Below are positions 28,172-37,324 of a stretch of DNA of 64,000 nucleotides, in pieces. Made by a program: the position numbers and the translations under genes. Under the pieces are notes generated by a model. It saw only the letters and a program-made list of their open reading frames with translations. It made no database searches and was not told the DNA's origin. Source of the DNA: Streptomyces pluripotens (GTDB lineage Bacteria; Actinomycetota; Actinomycetes; Streptomycetales; Streptomycetaceae); contig NZ_CP021080.1 of NCBI RefSeq assembly GCF_000802245.2, positions 2,542,001 to 2,606,000 on the forward strand. Reading direction: 5' to 3'. Each line of letters begins with the position of its first letter. Positions within the stretch are counted from its first letter, which is position 1.

Positions 28172-28447
28172 CTACTGGTCGCTCCCCTCATCACCGCCGC
28201 TGCCCATGGACTCGTAGATCTCCTTGCACATCGGGCACACGGGGTACTTCTTCGGGTCACGGCCCGGCACCCAGACCTTGCCGCACAGCGCCACGACGGG
28301 GGTGCCGTCGAGGGCGCTCGCCATGATCTTGTCCTTCTGGACGTAGTGGGCGAAGCGCTCGTGGTCGCCGTCGCCGTGGGACACCTGTGGTGTCGGCTCT
28401 ACGAGGGTCCCCGTACCAGTCCCGCGCTCGGGCTCAAGAGTGCTCAT
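28172..28447 (-). CDS. DUF3039-family protein
   Basis: 91 aa from ATG 28447. It matches the small actinobacterial DUF3039 family: HERFAHYVQKDKIMASALDG, then VALCGKVWVPGRDPKKYPVC with PMCKEIYE. The cysteines in ALCG and CPMC look like a zinc-binding site. The function is unknown. It follows the YqgE gene on the same strand by 29 bp. Confidence 0.88.
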   Translation of the reverse strand: MSTLEPERGTGTGTLVEPTPQVSHGDGDHERFAHYVQKDKIMASALDGTPVVALCGKVWVPGRDPKKYPVCPMCKEIYESMGSGGDEGSDQ

Positions 28448-28476
28448 ACCGCCCAGGGTACTGAAGCTCCCCCGCA

Positions 28477-29058
28477 TCAGTTGAGCGAAGGGTCGTCCGG
28501 ATACGTGGCCACCATCGCCAGCTCGTTGCGCTGGCGGCGCAGGACTTCGCGCCAGAGCCTCTCGGGGGACGGGGAGGAGACGTCGCCCGGCTCGGACTCG
28601 ACCACGTACCAGGCGCCTTCGACCAGCTCGTCCTCCAGCTGGCCGGGGCCCCAGCCGGCGTACCCGGCGAAGATCCGCAGGGAACCCAGCGCTGAGGCGA
28701 GCAGTTCCGGCGGGGCCTCCAGGTCGACCAGGCCGATCGCTCCGTGCACCCGGCGCCAGCCGAGGGGCACGCGGTCGCCGTCGGCACCACCCGGGATGAC
28801 CGCGACGCCGAGCGCCGAGTCCAACGAGACGGGACCGCCCTGGAAGACGACGCCTGGCTCGCCGGCGAGATCGGCCCAGTCCTCCAGGATGTCACCCACG
28901 TCCACCGGGGTGGGGCGGTTGAGGACGACACCGAGGGAACCCTCCTCGTCGTGGTCGAGAAGGAGCACCACCGCGCGGTCGAAGTTCGGGTCCGCCAGAG
29001 CGGGCGCGGCCACGAGCAGCCGCCCTGTGAGCGAGGACACCTCGGTCATGCCAGACAT
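28477..29058 (-). CDS. YqgE/AlgH-family protein
   Basis: 193 aa from ATG 29058; ATG 29049 (MTEVSS) is nearly as plausible. The family features are clear: LLVAAPALADPNFDRAVVLL, LGVVLNRPT and FAGYAGWGPGQLEDELVEGA. The family is widespread but its biochemical role is unsettled. It is divergent from the murA-like gene, with 268 bp between them that hold no other gene. Confidence 0.92.
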   Translation of the reverse strand: MSGMTEVSSLTGRLLVAAPALADPNFDRAVVLLLDHDEEGSLGVVLNRPTPVDVGDILEDWADLAGEPGVVFQGGPVSLDSALGVAVIPGGADGDRVPLGWRRVHGAIGLVDLEAPPELLASALGSLRIFAGYAGWGPGQLEDELVEGAWYVVESEPGDVSSPSPERLWREVLRRQRNELAMVATYPDDPSLN

Positions 29059-29326
29059 GATCTCGCATCTTTCCCTCCCGTGGGGAGCCAATGAGGAGTG
29101 CGGAGGCGAAGGCGGCTCAGAGCGCACCGGAACGGGGCGGGCGCACGCCCCCACCCGGTGACCCCATGTGCCCGATTGTGCACGTTTCGTGTTGTGACAC
29201 AGCTATGACGCATCTGGGCGGTACTTGGGCTTACGGACTGGGGGTGATCGGCGATTACCCTGTCTCTCCGGCCCCCGCGCACAGTGATCGGCCGGCTCCT
29301 GCCCATCTCATCGGAACGCGAGATAC

Positions 29327-30667
29327 ATGACCGTCAACGACGATGTCCTGCTTGTCCACGGCGGAACCCCGCTGGAGGGTGAGATCCGGGTCCGCGGTGC
29401 GAAGAACCTCGTACCGAAGGCCATGGTCGCCGCCCTGCTGGGCAGCGCGCCGAGCCGACTGCGCAACGTTCCCGACATCCGTGACGTGCGGGTCGTGCGC
29501 GGTCTGCTCCAGTTGCACGGGGTGACGGTTCGTCCAGGTGAGGAGCCCGGCGAACTGGTGCTCGACCCGACGCACGTCGAGAGCGCCAATGTGGCCGACA
29601 TCGATGCCCATGCCGGCTCCAGCCGCATCCCGATCCTCTTCTGCGGACCTCTTCTGCACCGGCTCGGGCACGCGTTCATCCCGGGCCTCGGCGGTTGCGA
29701 CATCGGCGGCCGGCCCATCGACTTCCACTTCGACGTGCTGCGGCAGTTCGGCGCGACCATCGAGAAGCGCGCGGACGGCCAGTACCTGGAGGCTCCGCAC
29801 CGGCTGCGCGGTACGAAGATCCGACTGCCGTACCCGTCCGTCGGCGCGACCGAGCAGGTGCTGCTGACCGCCGTGCTCGCCGAGGGCGTCACGGAGTTGT
29901 CCAACGCGGCCGTCGAACCGGAGATCGAGGACCTCATCTGCGTGCTGCAGAAGATGGGCGCGATCATCGCGATGGACACCGACCGCACGATCCGCATCAC
30001 CGGCGTGGACAAGCTCGGCGGCTACACCCACCGTGCCCTCTCCGACCGCTTGGAGGCCGCGTCCTGGGCGTCGGCGGCGCTCGCAACCAGCGGCAACATC
30101 TACGTCCGCGGCGCCCAGCAGCGCTCGATGATGACGTTCCTGAACACCTACCGCAAGGTGGGTGGTGCCTTCGAGATCGACGACGAGGGCATCCGTTTCT
30201 GGCATCCCGGTGGGCAGTTGAAGTCCATCGCCCTCGAAACGGACGTGCACCCCGGCTTCCAGACCGACTGGCAGCAGCCGCTGGTGGTGGCCCTCACCCA
30301 GGCCACCGGTCTGTCCATCATCCACGAGACGGTGTACGAGTCCCGGCTCGGCTTCACCTCCGCGCTCAACCAGATGGGTGCCCACATCCAGCTGTACCGC
30401 GAATGCCTCGGCGGTTCCGACTGCCGTTTCGGGCAGCGCAACTTCCTGCACTCCGCGGTCGTCTCGGGACCGACCAGGCTGCAGGGTGCCGACCTCGTCA
30501 TCCCCGATCTGCGCGGCGGTTTCTCCTACCTCATCGCGGCCCTCGCCGCCGAAGGCACCTCACGCGTCCACGGCATCGACCTCATCAACCGCGGCTACGA
30601 GAACTTCATGGAGAAGCTGATGGAGCTCGGTGCCAAGGTCGAGTTGCCTGGTAAGGCGCTCGGCTAG
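29327..30667 (+). CDS. murA: UDP-N-acetylglucosamine 1-carboxyvinyltransferase
   Basis: 446 aa from ATG 29327. The EPT-family enzyme adds enolpyruvate from PEP to UDP-GlcNAc, the first committed step of peptidoglycan synthesis in the cytoplasm. Key residues are present: Lys26-Asn27 in VRGAKNLVPK, Cys124 in GLGGCDIGGRPIDFH (the residue fosfomycin alkylates), and GYTHRALSDRLEAASW. A cysteine rather than aspartate at 124 predicts fosfomycin sensitivity. Streptomyces can carry more than one murA, so whether this is the only copy cannot be told here. Confidence 0.93.
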   Translation: MTVNDDVLLVHGGTPLEGEIRVRGAKNLVPKAMVAALLGSAPSRLRNVPDIRDVRVVRGLLQLHGVTVRPGEEPGELVLDPTHVESANVADIDAHAGSSRIPILFCGPLLHRLGHAFIPGLGGCDIGGRPIDFHFDVLRQFGATIEKRADGQYLEAPHRLRGTKIRLPYPSVGATEQVLLTAVLAEGVTELSNAAVEPEIEDLICVLQKMGAIIAMDTDRTIRITGVDKLGGYTHRALSDRLEAASWASAALATSGNIYVRGAQQRSMMTFLNTYRKVGGAFEIDDEGIRFWHPGGQLKSIALETDVHPGFQTDWQQPLVVALTQATGLSIIHETVYESRLGFTSALNQMGAHIQLYRECLGGSDCRFGQRNFLHSAVVSGPTRLQGADLVIPDLRGGFSYLIAALAAEGTSRVHGIDLINRGYENFMEKLMELGAKVELPGKALG

Positions 30668-30710
30668 GCCTCCGCGCGCCGGTGCTCCGCCGGCCGTCTC
30701 CACGCCGAAC

Positions 30711-30744
30711 GGGGCGGCCCCCCTGGTGAAAGGGGGGCCGCCCC
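30711..30744. terminator. bidirectional hairpin between murA and hup
   Basis: A perfect 13-bp stem, GGGGCGGCCCCCC (30711-30723) with GGGGGGCCGCCCC (30732-30744), around an 8-nt loop. It lies between two convergent genes. Immediately right, TCCTCCGCG repeats four times in tandem (30752-30787). Confidence 0.8.
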
Positions 30745-30751
30745 GTCGTCG

Positions 30752-30787
30752 TCCTCCGCGTCCTCCGCGTCCTCCGCGTCCTCCGCG
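30752..30787. repeat. 9-bp tandem repeat, four copies
   Basis: TCCTCCGCG repeated four times exactly in the murA-hup spacer. It is non-coding and probably a slippage product. Confidence 0.85.
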
Positions 30788-30871
30788 GACGCTCCCGGAA
30801 GGGGCGTGGGCACCTGCGCGGTCTGCCGCCGGCGGCGGCCGCAGTCGCCCACGGCGCTCCCGGTGGAACGC

Positions 30872-31153
30872 TTACTTGCCCTTGGCCGCTTCCTTGAGCT
30901 TGCTGCCCGCGGTGACCTTCACGCTGTAGCCGGCGGGGATGTTGATGGGCTCGCCGGTCTGCGGGTTGCGCGCGGTGCGAGCGGCACGGTGGGTGCGCTC
31001 GAAGGTCAGGAAGCCGGGGATGGTGACCTTCTCGTCGCCCTTGGCGACGATCTCGCCGACGGTCTCGGCGAACGCGGCCAGCACGGCGTCGGCGTCCTTG
31101 CGGGTCACCTCGGCGCGGTCGGCCAGCGCGGCCACCAGCTCACTGCGGTTCAT
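30872..31153 (-). CDS. hup: HU-family DNA-binding protein
   Basis: 93 aa from ATG 31153, the length of a plain HU without the lysine-rich tail found in HupS. The sequence is classic: MNRSELVAALADRAEVTRKD, then IPGFLTFERTHRAARTARNP, with the DNA-intercalating proline in NPQTGEPINIPA. It binds DNA non-specifically in the nucleoid. The arrangement murA / hup / malic enzyme / helD is a familiar Streptomyces core order. Confidence 0.96.
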   Translation of the reverse strand: MNRSELVAALADRAEVTRKDADAVLAAFAETVGEIVAKGDEKVTIPGFLTFERTHRAARTARNPQTGEPINIPAGYSVKVTAGSKLKEAAKGK

Positions 31154-31444
31154 GTTGTTACTCCCGTGTCTTTCTTGCCGTTGGGGTGTGCCGCGCGACG
31201 AAAGCCGCCCGAGGCACTGCGATGCCGATGCGCTCGCGCCCAGGGACGCATCCTGCCCCTACCTGCAGCGGGAAAGCCAATCCGGCACCCGCAGGAGTCG
31301 TGAGAACACCCTGGGGAGTCACACGAAGAGCGGTGCTCGGCCGTCACCCTAGAGCGCGCCCGGCACCGCATGGTTCCGCGACGCGCCGGTGCGGGAGGAG
31401 GCCGTGGTGATCGTCACAGCCCCCACCGGTGCGGCGCGGCACGT

Positions 31445-32860
31445 CTAGGCAGTCGTCCCGGCCGCTTTGGCGGCCTCGCGGACCGCGCCGGCGACGGCAC
31501 CCGCGACCTTGTCGTTGAAGACGCTCGGGATGATGTAGTTCGGGTTCAACTCGTCCTGGGTCACCACGTCGGCCAGCGCCTTCGCGGCGGCGAGCATCAT
31601 CTCGGTGTTGACGGTGCGGGACTGGGCGTCCAGCAGGCCGCGGAAGACACCCGGGAAGACCAGCACGTTGTTGATCTGGTTCGGGAAGTCGGAGCGGCCG
31701 GTGGCCACAACCGCCGCGGTCTGGCGTGCGATTGCCGGATCCACCTCAGGGTCGGGGTTCGCGAGCGCGAACACGATGGCGTCACCGGCCATGGCGGCCA
31801 CGTCGGCGCCATCGATGACGTTCGGAGCGGAGACGCCGATGAAGACGTCGGCCCCGTGCACCGCCTCCTTGAGGGTGCCGGTCAGGCCCTCGGGGTTGGT
31901 GTTGTCGGCGATCCAACGCAGCGGCGAGTCGGCCGGGGCGTCCACCAGGTCCTCACGGCCGGCGTGGACGACACCGTGGATGTCGGCGACGACGGCGTTC
32001 TTCACCCCAGCCGCAAGCAGCAGCTTGAGGATGGCCGTACCGGCGGCGCCGGCACCGGACATGACGACCCGGATGTCCTCGATCGCCTTGTCCGCGACGC
32101 GCAGGGCGTTGGTCAGCGCGGCGAGGACGACGATCGCGGTGCCGTGCTGGTCGTCGTGGAAGACGGGGATGTCGAGGGCCTCGCGCAGCCGGGCCTCGAT
32201 CTCGAAGCAGCGGGGCGCGGAGATGTCCTCCAGGTTGATGCCGGCGAACCCGGGGGCGATCGCCTTGACGATCTCCACGATGGCGTCGGTGTCCTGGGTG
32301 TCCAGGCAGATCGGCCAGGCGTCGATGCCGGCGAACCGCTTGAACAGGGCCGCCTTGCCCTCCATGACGGGCAGCGCGGCCTTGGGGCCGATGTTGCCGA
32401 GGCCCAACACGGCGGAGCCGTCCGTCACGACCGCAACGGAGTTGCGCTTGATGGTGAGGCGACGGGCGTCCTCGGGGTTCTCGGCGATGGCCATGCAGAC
32501 GCGCGCCACACCCGGGGTGTAGACCATGGACAGGTCGTCACGGTTGCGGATGGGGTGCTTCGACGCCATCTCGATCTTGCCGCCGAGGTGCATGAGGAAG
32601 GTCCGGTCGGAGACCTTGCCCAGTGTGACGCCCTCGATGCCGCGCAGTTCCTCGACGATCTCCTCGGCATGGGCCGTGGAGGTGGCCGCGATGGTGACGT
32701 CGATGCGGAGCTTCTCGTGGCCGGAGGCAGTGACGTCGAGGCCGGTCACCGAGCCTCCGGAGGACTCCACGGCGGTGGTGAGCTGCGAGACGGCCGTTCC
32801 GCTCGCGGGCACCTCCAACCGGATGGTCATCGAGTAGGAGACGCTGGGCGCCGTTGCCAT
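31445..32860 (-). CDS. NAD(P)-dependent malic enzyme with N-terminal ACT domain
   Basis: 471 aa from ATG 32860. An ACT-like regulatory domain (about 8-80) precedes the malic N domain (SMVYTPGVARVCMAIAENPE, ICLDTQDTDAIVE, metal site DIPVFHDDQHGTAIV) and the Rossmann domain (VVMSGAGAAGTAILKLLLAA). It decarboxylates malate to pyruvate, giving reduced cofactor; NAD versus NADP use is not decided by eye. It stands alone between hup and the HelD-type helicase. Confidence 0.95.
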   Translation of the reverse strand: MATAPSVSYSMTIRLEVPASGTAVSQLTTAVESSGGSVTGLDVTASGHEKLRIDVTIAATSTAHAEEIVEELRGIEGVTLGKVSDRTFLMHLGGKIEMASKHPIRNRDDLSMVYTPGVARVCMAIAENPEDARRLTIKRNSVAVVTDGSAVLGLGNIGPKAALPVMEGKAALFKRFAGIDAWPICLDTQDTDAIVEIVKAIAPGFAGINLEDISAPRCFEIEARLREALDIPVFHDDQHGTAIVVLAALTNALRVADKAIEDIRVVMSGAGAAGTAILKLLLAAGVKNAVVADIHGVVHAGREDLVDAPADSPLRWIADNTNPEGLTGTLKEAVHGADVFIGVSAPNVIDGADVAAMAGDAIVFALANPDPEVDPAIARQTAAVVATGRSDFPNQINNVLVFPGVFRGLLDAQSRTVNTEMMLAAAKALADVVTQDELNPNYIIPSVFNDKVAGAVAGAVREAAKAAGTTA

Positions 32861-33065
32861 GGCCGACTTCCTCTGCTTTCACCGTGTCGCGGGTTGTGCC
32901 GTCCGATCGTCGCACCTACCGCTCAGTACGTGGTAGTCGCCCCGGGTTACGGACGTTTTGGTGACGGGGCCCGTTCCGCCGGTGCACAGTTCTCATCTTT
33001 TCGGAAAACAATTTCCACCATACGAGATGCGATCGGAGGGTGGAAGGGGATCGGTACGCAGAAAA

Positions 33066-33097
33066 GGAGGCCCGCGTCACATGTGACGCGGGCCTCC
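33066..33097 (-). terminator. rho-independent terminator of the HelD gene
   Basis: GGAGGCCCGCGTCAC (33066-33080) pairs perfectly with GTGACGCGGGCCTCC (33083-33097). On the minus strand the stem is followed by TTTTC, a T-tract that is rare in this genome, so it points at the helicase transcript ending here. Confidence 0.85.
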
Positions 33098-33255
33098 CGC
33101 ACGTGTACGACACCGACCCGCCATGCTCGCCTCGCGGCAAGTGGTCGCTCGCGGCGACAAAGGTTGGGCCCGGGGGCTTGGATCGGGCCGGTGCCACACC
33201 AAGGCTAACAAACCGGCGCCGCAGGGCCATTCCCGTGCGGCAGGTGACCGGAAAT

Positions 33256-35568
33256 TCAGTCTCGCAGCAGGTCGGGCACTCCGGCCGCGTCCGGCACGTC
33301 CCGCTCCCCAGAGACCACCGTCAGCTGCTGGGTGGCCCGGGTCAGAGCCACGTACAGCACACGCAGGCCGGCCGGGGACTCATCAGCGATCTCCGCGGGC
33401 GAGACGACCACCGTGGCGTCGTACTCCAGCCCCTTGGCCTCCAGACTGCCGAGGGCGACCACCCGGTCGCCGAGCCCGGCCAGCCAGTGGCGGGCCTCCT
33501 CGCGCCGGTTCATCGCCACGACCACCCCGACCGTGCCGTCCACCAGGTCCAGGAGCCGCTCGGCCTCGGCACGCACGGTCCGCTCCAGTGAGTCCCGCAC
33601 GACGGTGAAGCGCGGCTCGACCCCCGTCGACCGCACGGCCGACGGCGCCTCGGAGCCGGGCATGGCCAAGGCGAGCACCTTGGCGGCGAGCTCGGCGATC
33701 TCGGCCGGATTGCGGTAGTTCACCGTGAGCTGGAAACGGCGCCGGGGTCGGGTGCCGAGTGCTTCGTCGCGGGCCTCGGCCGCCTCGTCCGGGTCGGACC
33801 AGGAGGACTGGGCCGGGTCACCGACGACCGTCCAGGTGGCGTGCCGACCGCGGCGGCCGACCATGCGCCACTGCATCGGCGTCAGGTCCTGCGCCTCGTC
33901 CACGATGACGTGCGCGTACTCGGTGCGCTCCTGCGCAAGGCGCTCGGCCCGCTCCCGTTGGGTTTCCTGCCGCACCGGCATCAGTTCCTCGAGGCCGGTG
34001 AGCTGGTCCAGCGGGTCGAGCTCACGCCGCTTCTTCGGGCGGGCCGGGGCACCGAGGATCGCCTGCAGTTCGTCCAGCATGGCGATGTCGTGCACCGAGT
34101 GGCCGTCCCGCTTGAGCGAGCGGGCGACCCTGCGGACCTCTCCCGGGTTGAGCGTCCGGCGGGCCCAGCGGCCGAGCCGCTTCTCGTCGGCCATGGCGCG
34201 GAGCACCGCCTTCGGGCTCAGCTCGGGCCACCAGGCGTCCAGGAAGGCGAGGAAGGCGTCCTCGCCCGTGATGTCCTCGTCGAAGGAGGAACGCAGCTCC
34301 GCGGCCAGTTCCGGGTCGGTGTGCCGGGCGGCGGAACCGGATCTCTCCCACAGCGCGTCCAGGAGCAGTCTGCGGGCGCGCGGACGGAGCAGGTTGACCG
34401 GCGCGGTGCCGCCGAGGGCGGTCCGCCGGATGTGTTCCAGCTGGTCGGCCTCCAGTTCGAGGCGGCGTCCGAAGGCGACGACGCGGAGCCGGTCAGGCGA
34501 ATCGTTCAGCTCCAGAGCGCCCCGCGCTGCCTTCCGCAGCACTTTCAGCATCCGGTACGAGCCCTTGGCCCGGGCCACCGACGGGGAGTCGTACAGCGTG
34601 GCCTCCGCCCCGGCGGTATCCGCGGCCAGTGAGCCGATCGCGCGGATGACGACCTGGCCCTCCTCGCCGAGCGAGGGCAGTACGCCCTCGGTGTAGGCAA
34701 CGAGCAGCGGGGTCGGCGAGACGATGAGGATGCCGCCGGCGTACCGGCGCCGGTCCTGGTAGAGCAGATAGGCGGCCCGGTGCAGGGCCACGGCCGTCTT
34801 GCCGGTGCCCGGGCCGCCCTCCACGTAGGTGACGGAGGCGGCGGGGGCGCGGATGACCAGGTCCTGCTCGGCCTGGATGGAGGAGACGATGTCCCGCATG
34901 GTGTGGCTGCGTGCCCGACCGAGGGCGGCCATGAGGGCGCCGTCACCGATCACCGGCAGTTCGTGTCCGTCGAGGCGGGCGGTCAGCTCGGGCCGCATCA
35001 GGTCGTCCTCGACGCCAAGCACCCGGCGCCCCTTGGAGCGGATGACCCGGCGCCGTACGACCCGCCCCGGCTCCACCGGTGTGGCCCGGTAGAAGGGTGC
35101 GGCGGCGGGCGCCCGCCAGTCGATGACCAGCGGCGCGTACTCCGCGTCCAGCACACCGATCCGCCCGATGTGCAGGGTTTCGGCGATGTCGGCGGTGTTG
35201 TCGTCCCGCACCGCGCCCTCGGCCGGCTCCACCGCCGTGTAAGCCCCGTCGGGCCCCTTCTTGCCGTCCTTGCCGAGCAGCAGGTCGATCCGCCCGAAGA
35301 GGAAGTCCTCGAACTCGTTGTTGAGCCGGTTCAGGTGGATGCCGGCCCGGAAGACCTGGGCGTCCCGCTCGGCCAGTGCGCCCGGGGTGCCGACCTGTCC
35401 ACGCTTGGCCGCGTCGTTCATCAGGAACTCGGCCTCGTGGATCTTCTCCTCCAGCCGCTGGTACACCCGGTCCAGGTGTTCCTGTTCGACGCTGATCTCC
35501 CGGTCACGGACGGAGTCGTGTGCGCCGTGTACCGGGCCGACCGCGGACTGTTGAACCTGTGCGGCCAC
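33256..35568 (-). CDS. HelD-type UvrD-like RNA polymerase-recycling helicase
   Basis: 770 aa from GTG 35568, with AGAAGGGGG just upstream. An N-terminal helical hairpin region (about 25-100, VEQEHLDRVYQRLEEKIHEA) precedes an SF1A ATPase split by inserts: Walker A VEGGPGTGKTAV near 249-260, DEAQDLTPMQW near 545, GDPAQSSW, and the late VALTRATQQL motif. HelD proteins pry stalled RNA polymerase off DNA; the related HelR of Streptomyces also displaces rifampicin. No rifampicin-associated element is evident upstream, so calling it HelR would be premature. Confidence 0.9.
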   Translation of the reverse strand: MAAQVQQSAVGPVHGAHDSVRDREISVEQEHLDRVYQRLEEKIHEAEFLMNDAAKRGQVGTPGALAERDAQVFRAGIHLNRLNNEFEDFLFGRIDLLLGKDGKKGPDGAYTAVEPAEGAVRDDNTADIAETLHIGRIGVLDAEYAPLVIDWRAPAAAPFYRATPVEPGRVVRRRVIRSKGRRVLGVEDDLMRPELTARLDGHELPVIGDGALMAALGRARSHTMRDIVSSIQAEQDLVIRAPAASVTYVEGGPGTGKTAVALHRAAYLLYQDRRRYAGGILIVSPTPLLVAYTEGVLPSLGEEGQVVIRAIGSLAADTAGAEATLYDSPSVARAKGSYRMLKVLRKAARGALELNDSPDRLRVVAFGRRLELEADQLEHIRRTALGGTAPVNLLRPRARRLLLDALWERSGSAARHTDPELAAELRSSFDEDITGEDAFLAFLDAWWPELSPKAVLRAMADEKRLGRWARRTLNPGEVRRVARSLKRDGHSVHDIAMLDELQAILGAPARPKKRRELDPLDQLTGLEELMPVRQETQRERAERLAQERTEYAHVIVDEAQDLTPMQWRMVGRRGRHATWTVVGDPAQSSWSDPDEAAEARDEALGTRPRRRFQLTVNYRNPAEIAELAAKVLALAMPGSEAPSAVRSTGVEPRFTVVRDSLERTVRAEAERLLDLVDGTVGVVVAMNRREEARHWLAGLGDRVVALGSLEAKGLEYDATVVVSPAEIADESPAGLRVLYVALTRATQQLTVVSGERDVPDAAGVPDLLRD

Positions 35569-35637
35569 CGGGCCCCCTTCTGACGTGCTGGGCAGCCGTC
35601 AACCGTACGCGAAAGGGGGCCTGGGAGGCTACGGCGC

Positions 35638-36474
35638 CTATGCCTGCACCTGTACGAGCTTCTTGCCCTCGAAGGTCACGACCTCGAAGTGGTCGATCTC
35701 GTTCGGCGTGAAGGCCGCGGCGCCGCCGATGTACAGCGGCTTCTTGGCCTCCTCGCGCTTGGCGTTCGGGATGCCGTAGCCCCATTTCGGCACGGACCAG
35801 GAGGACATCGTCACACGCTGCCCGTTCTTCGCCACGAGCACCAGGGAGCACCGCAGCGGCCCCTTGGCGTTCTTCAGCTCCAGGACCGCCTGGGTACCCC
35901 AGTCCTTCTGCGTCATGCCCACGGTCGCGCTCAATCCGGACGTCGGATCCGTGGCCGACTTCTTCTCGGGCATGGCTTCGAAGGCGGTCTGGGCCGAGGA
36001 CGCGGTGACCTGGCTACCCCCGCCGTCGGAGCCGCTGTTGACCGCGACCGCGGCCAGCGGGCCGGCGATGATCAGCGCAGCCGCCGCTGCGATCATGTAG
36101 AAGCCGCGCCGGCGCTTCTGGGCACGGTGCTCGGCGACCTCGTCCACCAGCTTCTCCGCCAGCCGTGGGCTGGGCCTGGCGGACAGCGACTCACCGATCG
36201 CCGGTGTGCTGCCGGAGCCCGGCAGGTCCGCGAGTGCGGCCAACATGGGCTCCATACCGGCCAACTCGTCCAGCTGCTGGGCGCACCACTCGCAGCCGGC
36301 GAGATGGGCTTCGAAGGCGGTTGCCTCGGCATCGTCGAGGATCCCGAGGGCGTAGGCGCCGACGGTCTCGTGCTCGTTCGGCACCGAAGATCCCTGACCG
36401 GGGTTCATGGGTCCAGACATACCCGGACCACCCGCCCCGAATCCTTGCATACCCCCGTATCCACTGCTCATCAC
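35638..36474 (-). CDS. zinc-finger anti-sigma factor
   Basis: 278 aa from GTG 36474; ATG 36471, sharing one base with the sigma stop, is equally possible. A Gly/Met/Pro-rich start (1-30) precedes the ZAS motif His-x3-Cys-x2-Cys in HLAGCEWCAQQL near 57-65. Then come a single membrane span (near 125-150) and an extracytoplasmic RskA-like domain (about 150-278). It would hold the ECF sigma factor at the membrane until an external signal. Translationally coupled to it. Confidence 0.9.
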   Translation of the reverse strand: MMSSGYGGMQGFGAGGPGMSGPMNPGQGSSVPNEHETVGAYALGILDDAEATAFEAHLAGCEWCAQQLDELAGMEPMLAALADLPGSGSTPAIGESLSARPSPRLAEKLVDEVAEHRAQKRRRGFYMIAAAAALIIAGPLAAVAVNSGSDGGGSQVTASSAQTAFEAMPEKKSATDPTSGLSATVGMTQKDWGTQAVLELKNAKGPLRCSLVLVAKNGQRVTMSSWSVPKWGYGIPNAKREEAKKPLYIGGAAAFTPNEIDHFEVVTFEGKKLVQVQA

Positions 36475-37031
36475 GCCGTCACCCCCCGCTCCTCCAGTGC
36501 CAGCTTCATCGACCGCAGGGCATAAAACACCCGAGACCGCACCGTGCCGCTGGGAATGCCCAGCGTCTGGGCCGCCTCATTGACCGTACGCCCCTTGAAG
36601 TACGTCTCGACGAGTACCTCCCGGTGGGCCGGGGTCAGGTCGTCGAGCGCGTCCGACAGCGTCATCAGCCACAGCGCCTTGTCGATCTCGTCCTCCGCGG
36701 GGATGACCTCCAGCGGCGACGGATCGACCTCCTGCGGCCGGGCCTGCCGGCTGCGGTGGCCGTCGATGACGATGCGGCGCGCGACCGTCACCAGCCAGGG
36801 GCGTACCGAACCGGTCGCCCGATTGAGCTGACCGGCGTTCTTCCAGGCACGGATGAGCGTTTCCTGCACGACGTCCTCGGCGCGCTGCCGATCGCCTGCG
36901 ACCAGCCGCAGGACATACGCGAGCAGGGGGCCGGCGTGCTCCCGGTACAGGGCACGCATCAGCTCCTCGTCAGGTTCCGAGGGCTGTGAAGACATGCGAT
37001 GTCGGGCCCTCGATCCACGTTCATTGGCCAC
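36471..37031 (-). CDS. ECF RNA polymerase sigma factor
   Basis: 186 aa from GTG 37031, where AAGGAT lies 7 nt upstream; ATG 36995 (MSSQPSEPDEE) would give 174 aa. Region 2 (ALYREHAGPLLAYVLRLVAG, RAEDVVQETLIRAWKN, PWLVTVARRIVIDGHRSR) and region 4 (LTPAHREVLVETYFKGRTVN, IPSGTVRSRVFYALRSMK) are complete. The extracytoplasmic signal is unknown. It forms a two-gene operon with the anti-sigma factor, which it probably autoregulates. Confidence 0.93.
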   Translation of the reverse strand: MANERGSRARHRMSSQPSEPDEELMRALYREHAGPLLAYVLRLVAGDRQRAEDVVQETLIRAWKNAGQLNRATGSVRPWLVTVARRIVIDGHRSRQARPQEVDPSPLEVIPAEDEIDKALWLMTLSDALDDLTPAHREVLVETYFKGRTVNEAAQTLGIPSGTVRSRVFYALRSMKLALEERGVTA

Positions 37032-37324
37032 GGCCGCATCCTTGCGCACGCCCACCTCCGGTGTCCGGGGGTTCCCCCAGTCGGTCGCTCGCCCACCTGT
37101 ACGGACAGGAGCGGTACGGCGTTCAAACCGGAGTGACAGATTTCTGGAGGCCGAGGAGACGAGCGGGACATGCACCCACATTCTCACCGCATGATCTTTA
37201 CATTTCCGACACATCGCCGAGGGCGGCCGAGCTGACCGGGCCAGGCTCGTGACAAACCCCGTGTTACGCAAATCACTCCACCACCGCGCGGGAGTGAATC
37301 CGGCAGATGGGCCGTACCGGACAC

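Noticed and set aside
35569..35640. Rifampicin-associated element upstream of the HelD gene
   Set aside because: I see no match to the element; the inverted repeat there is of a different kind, so HelR identity is not claimed.
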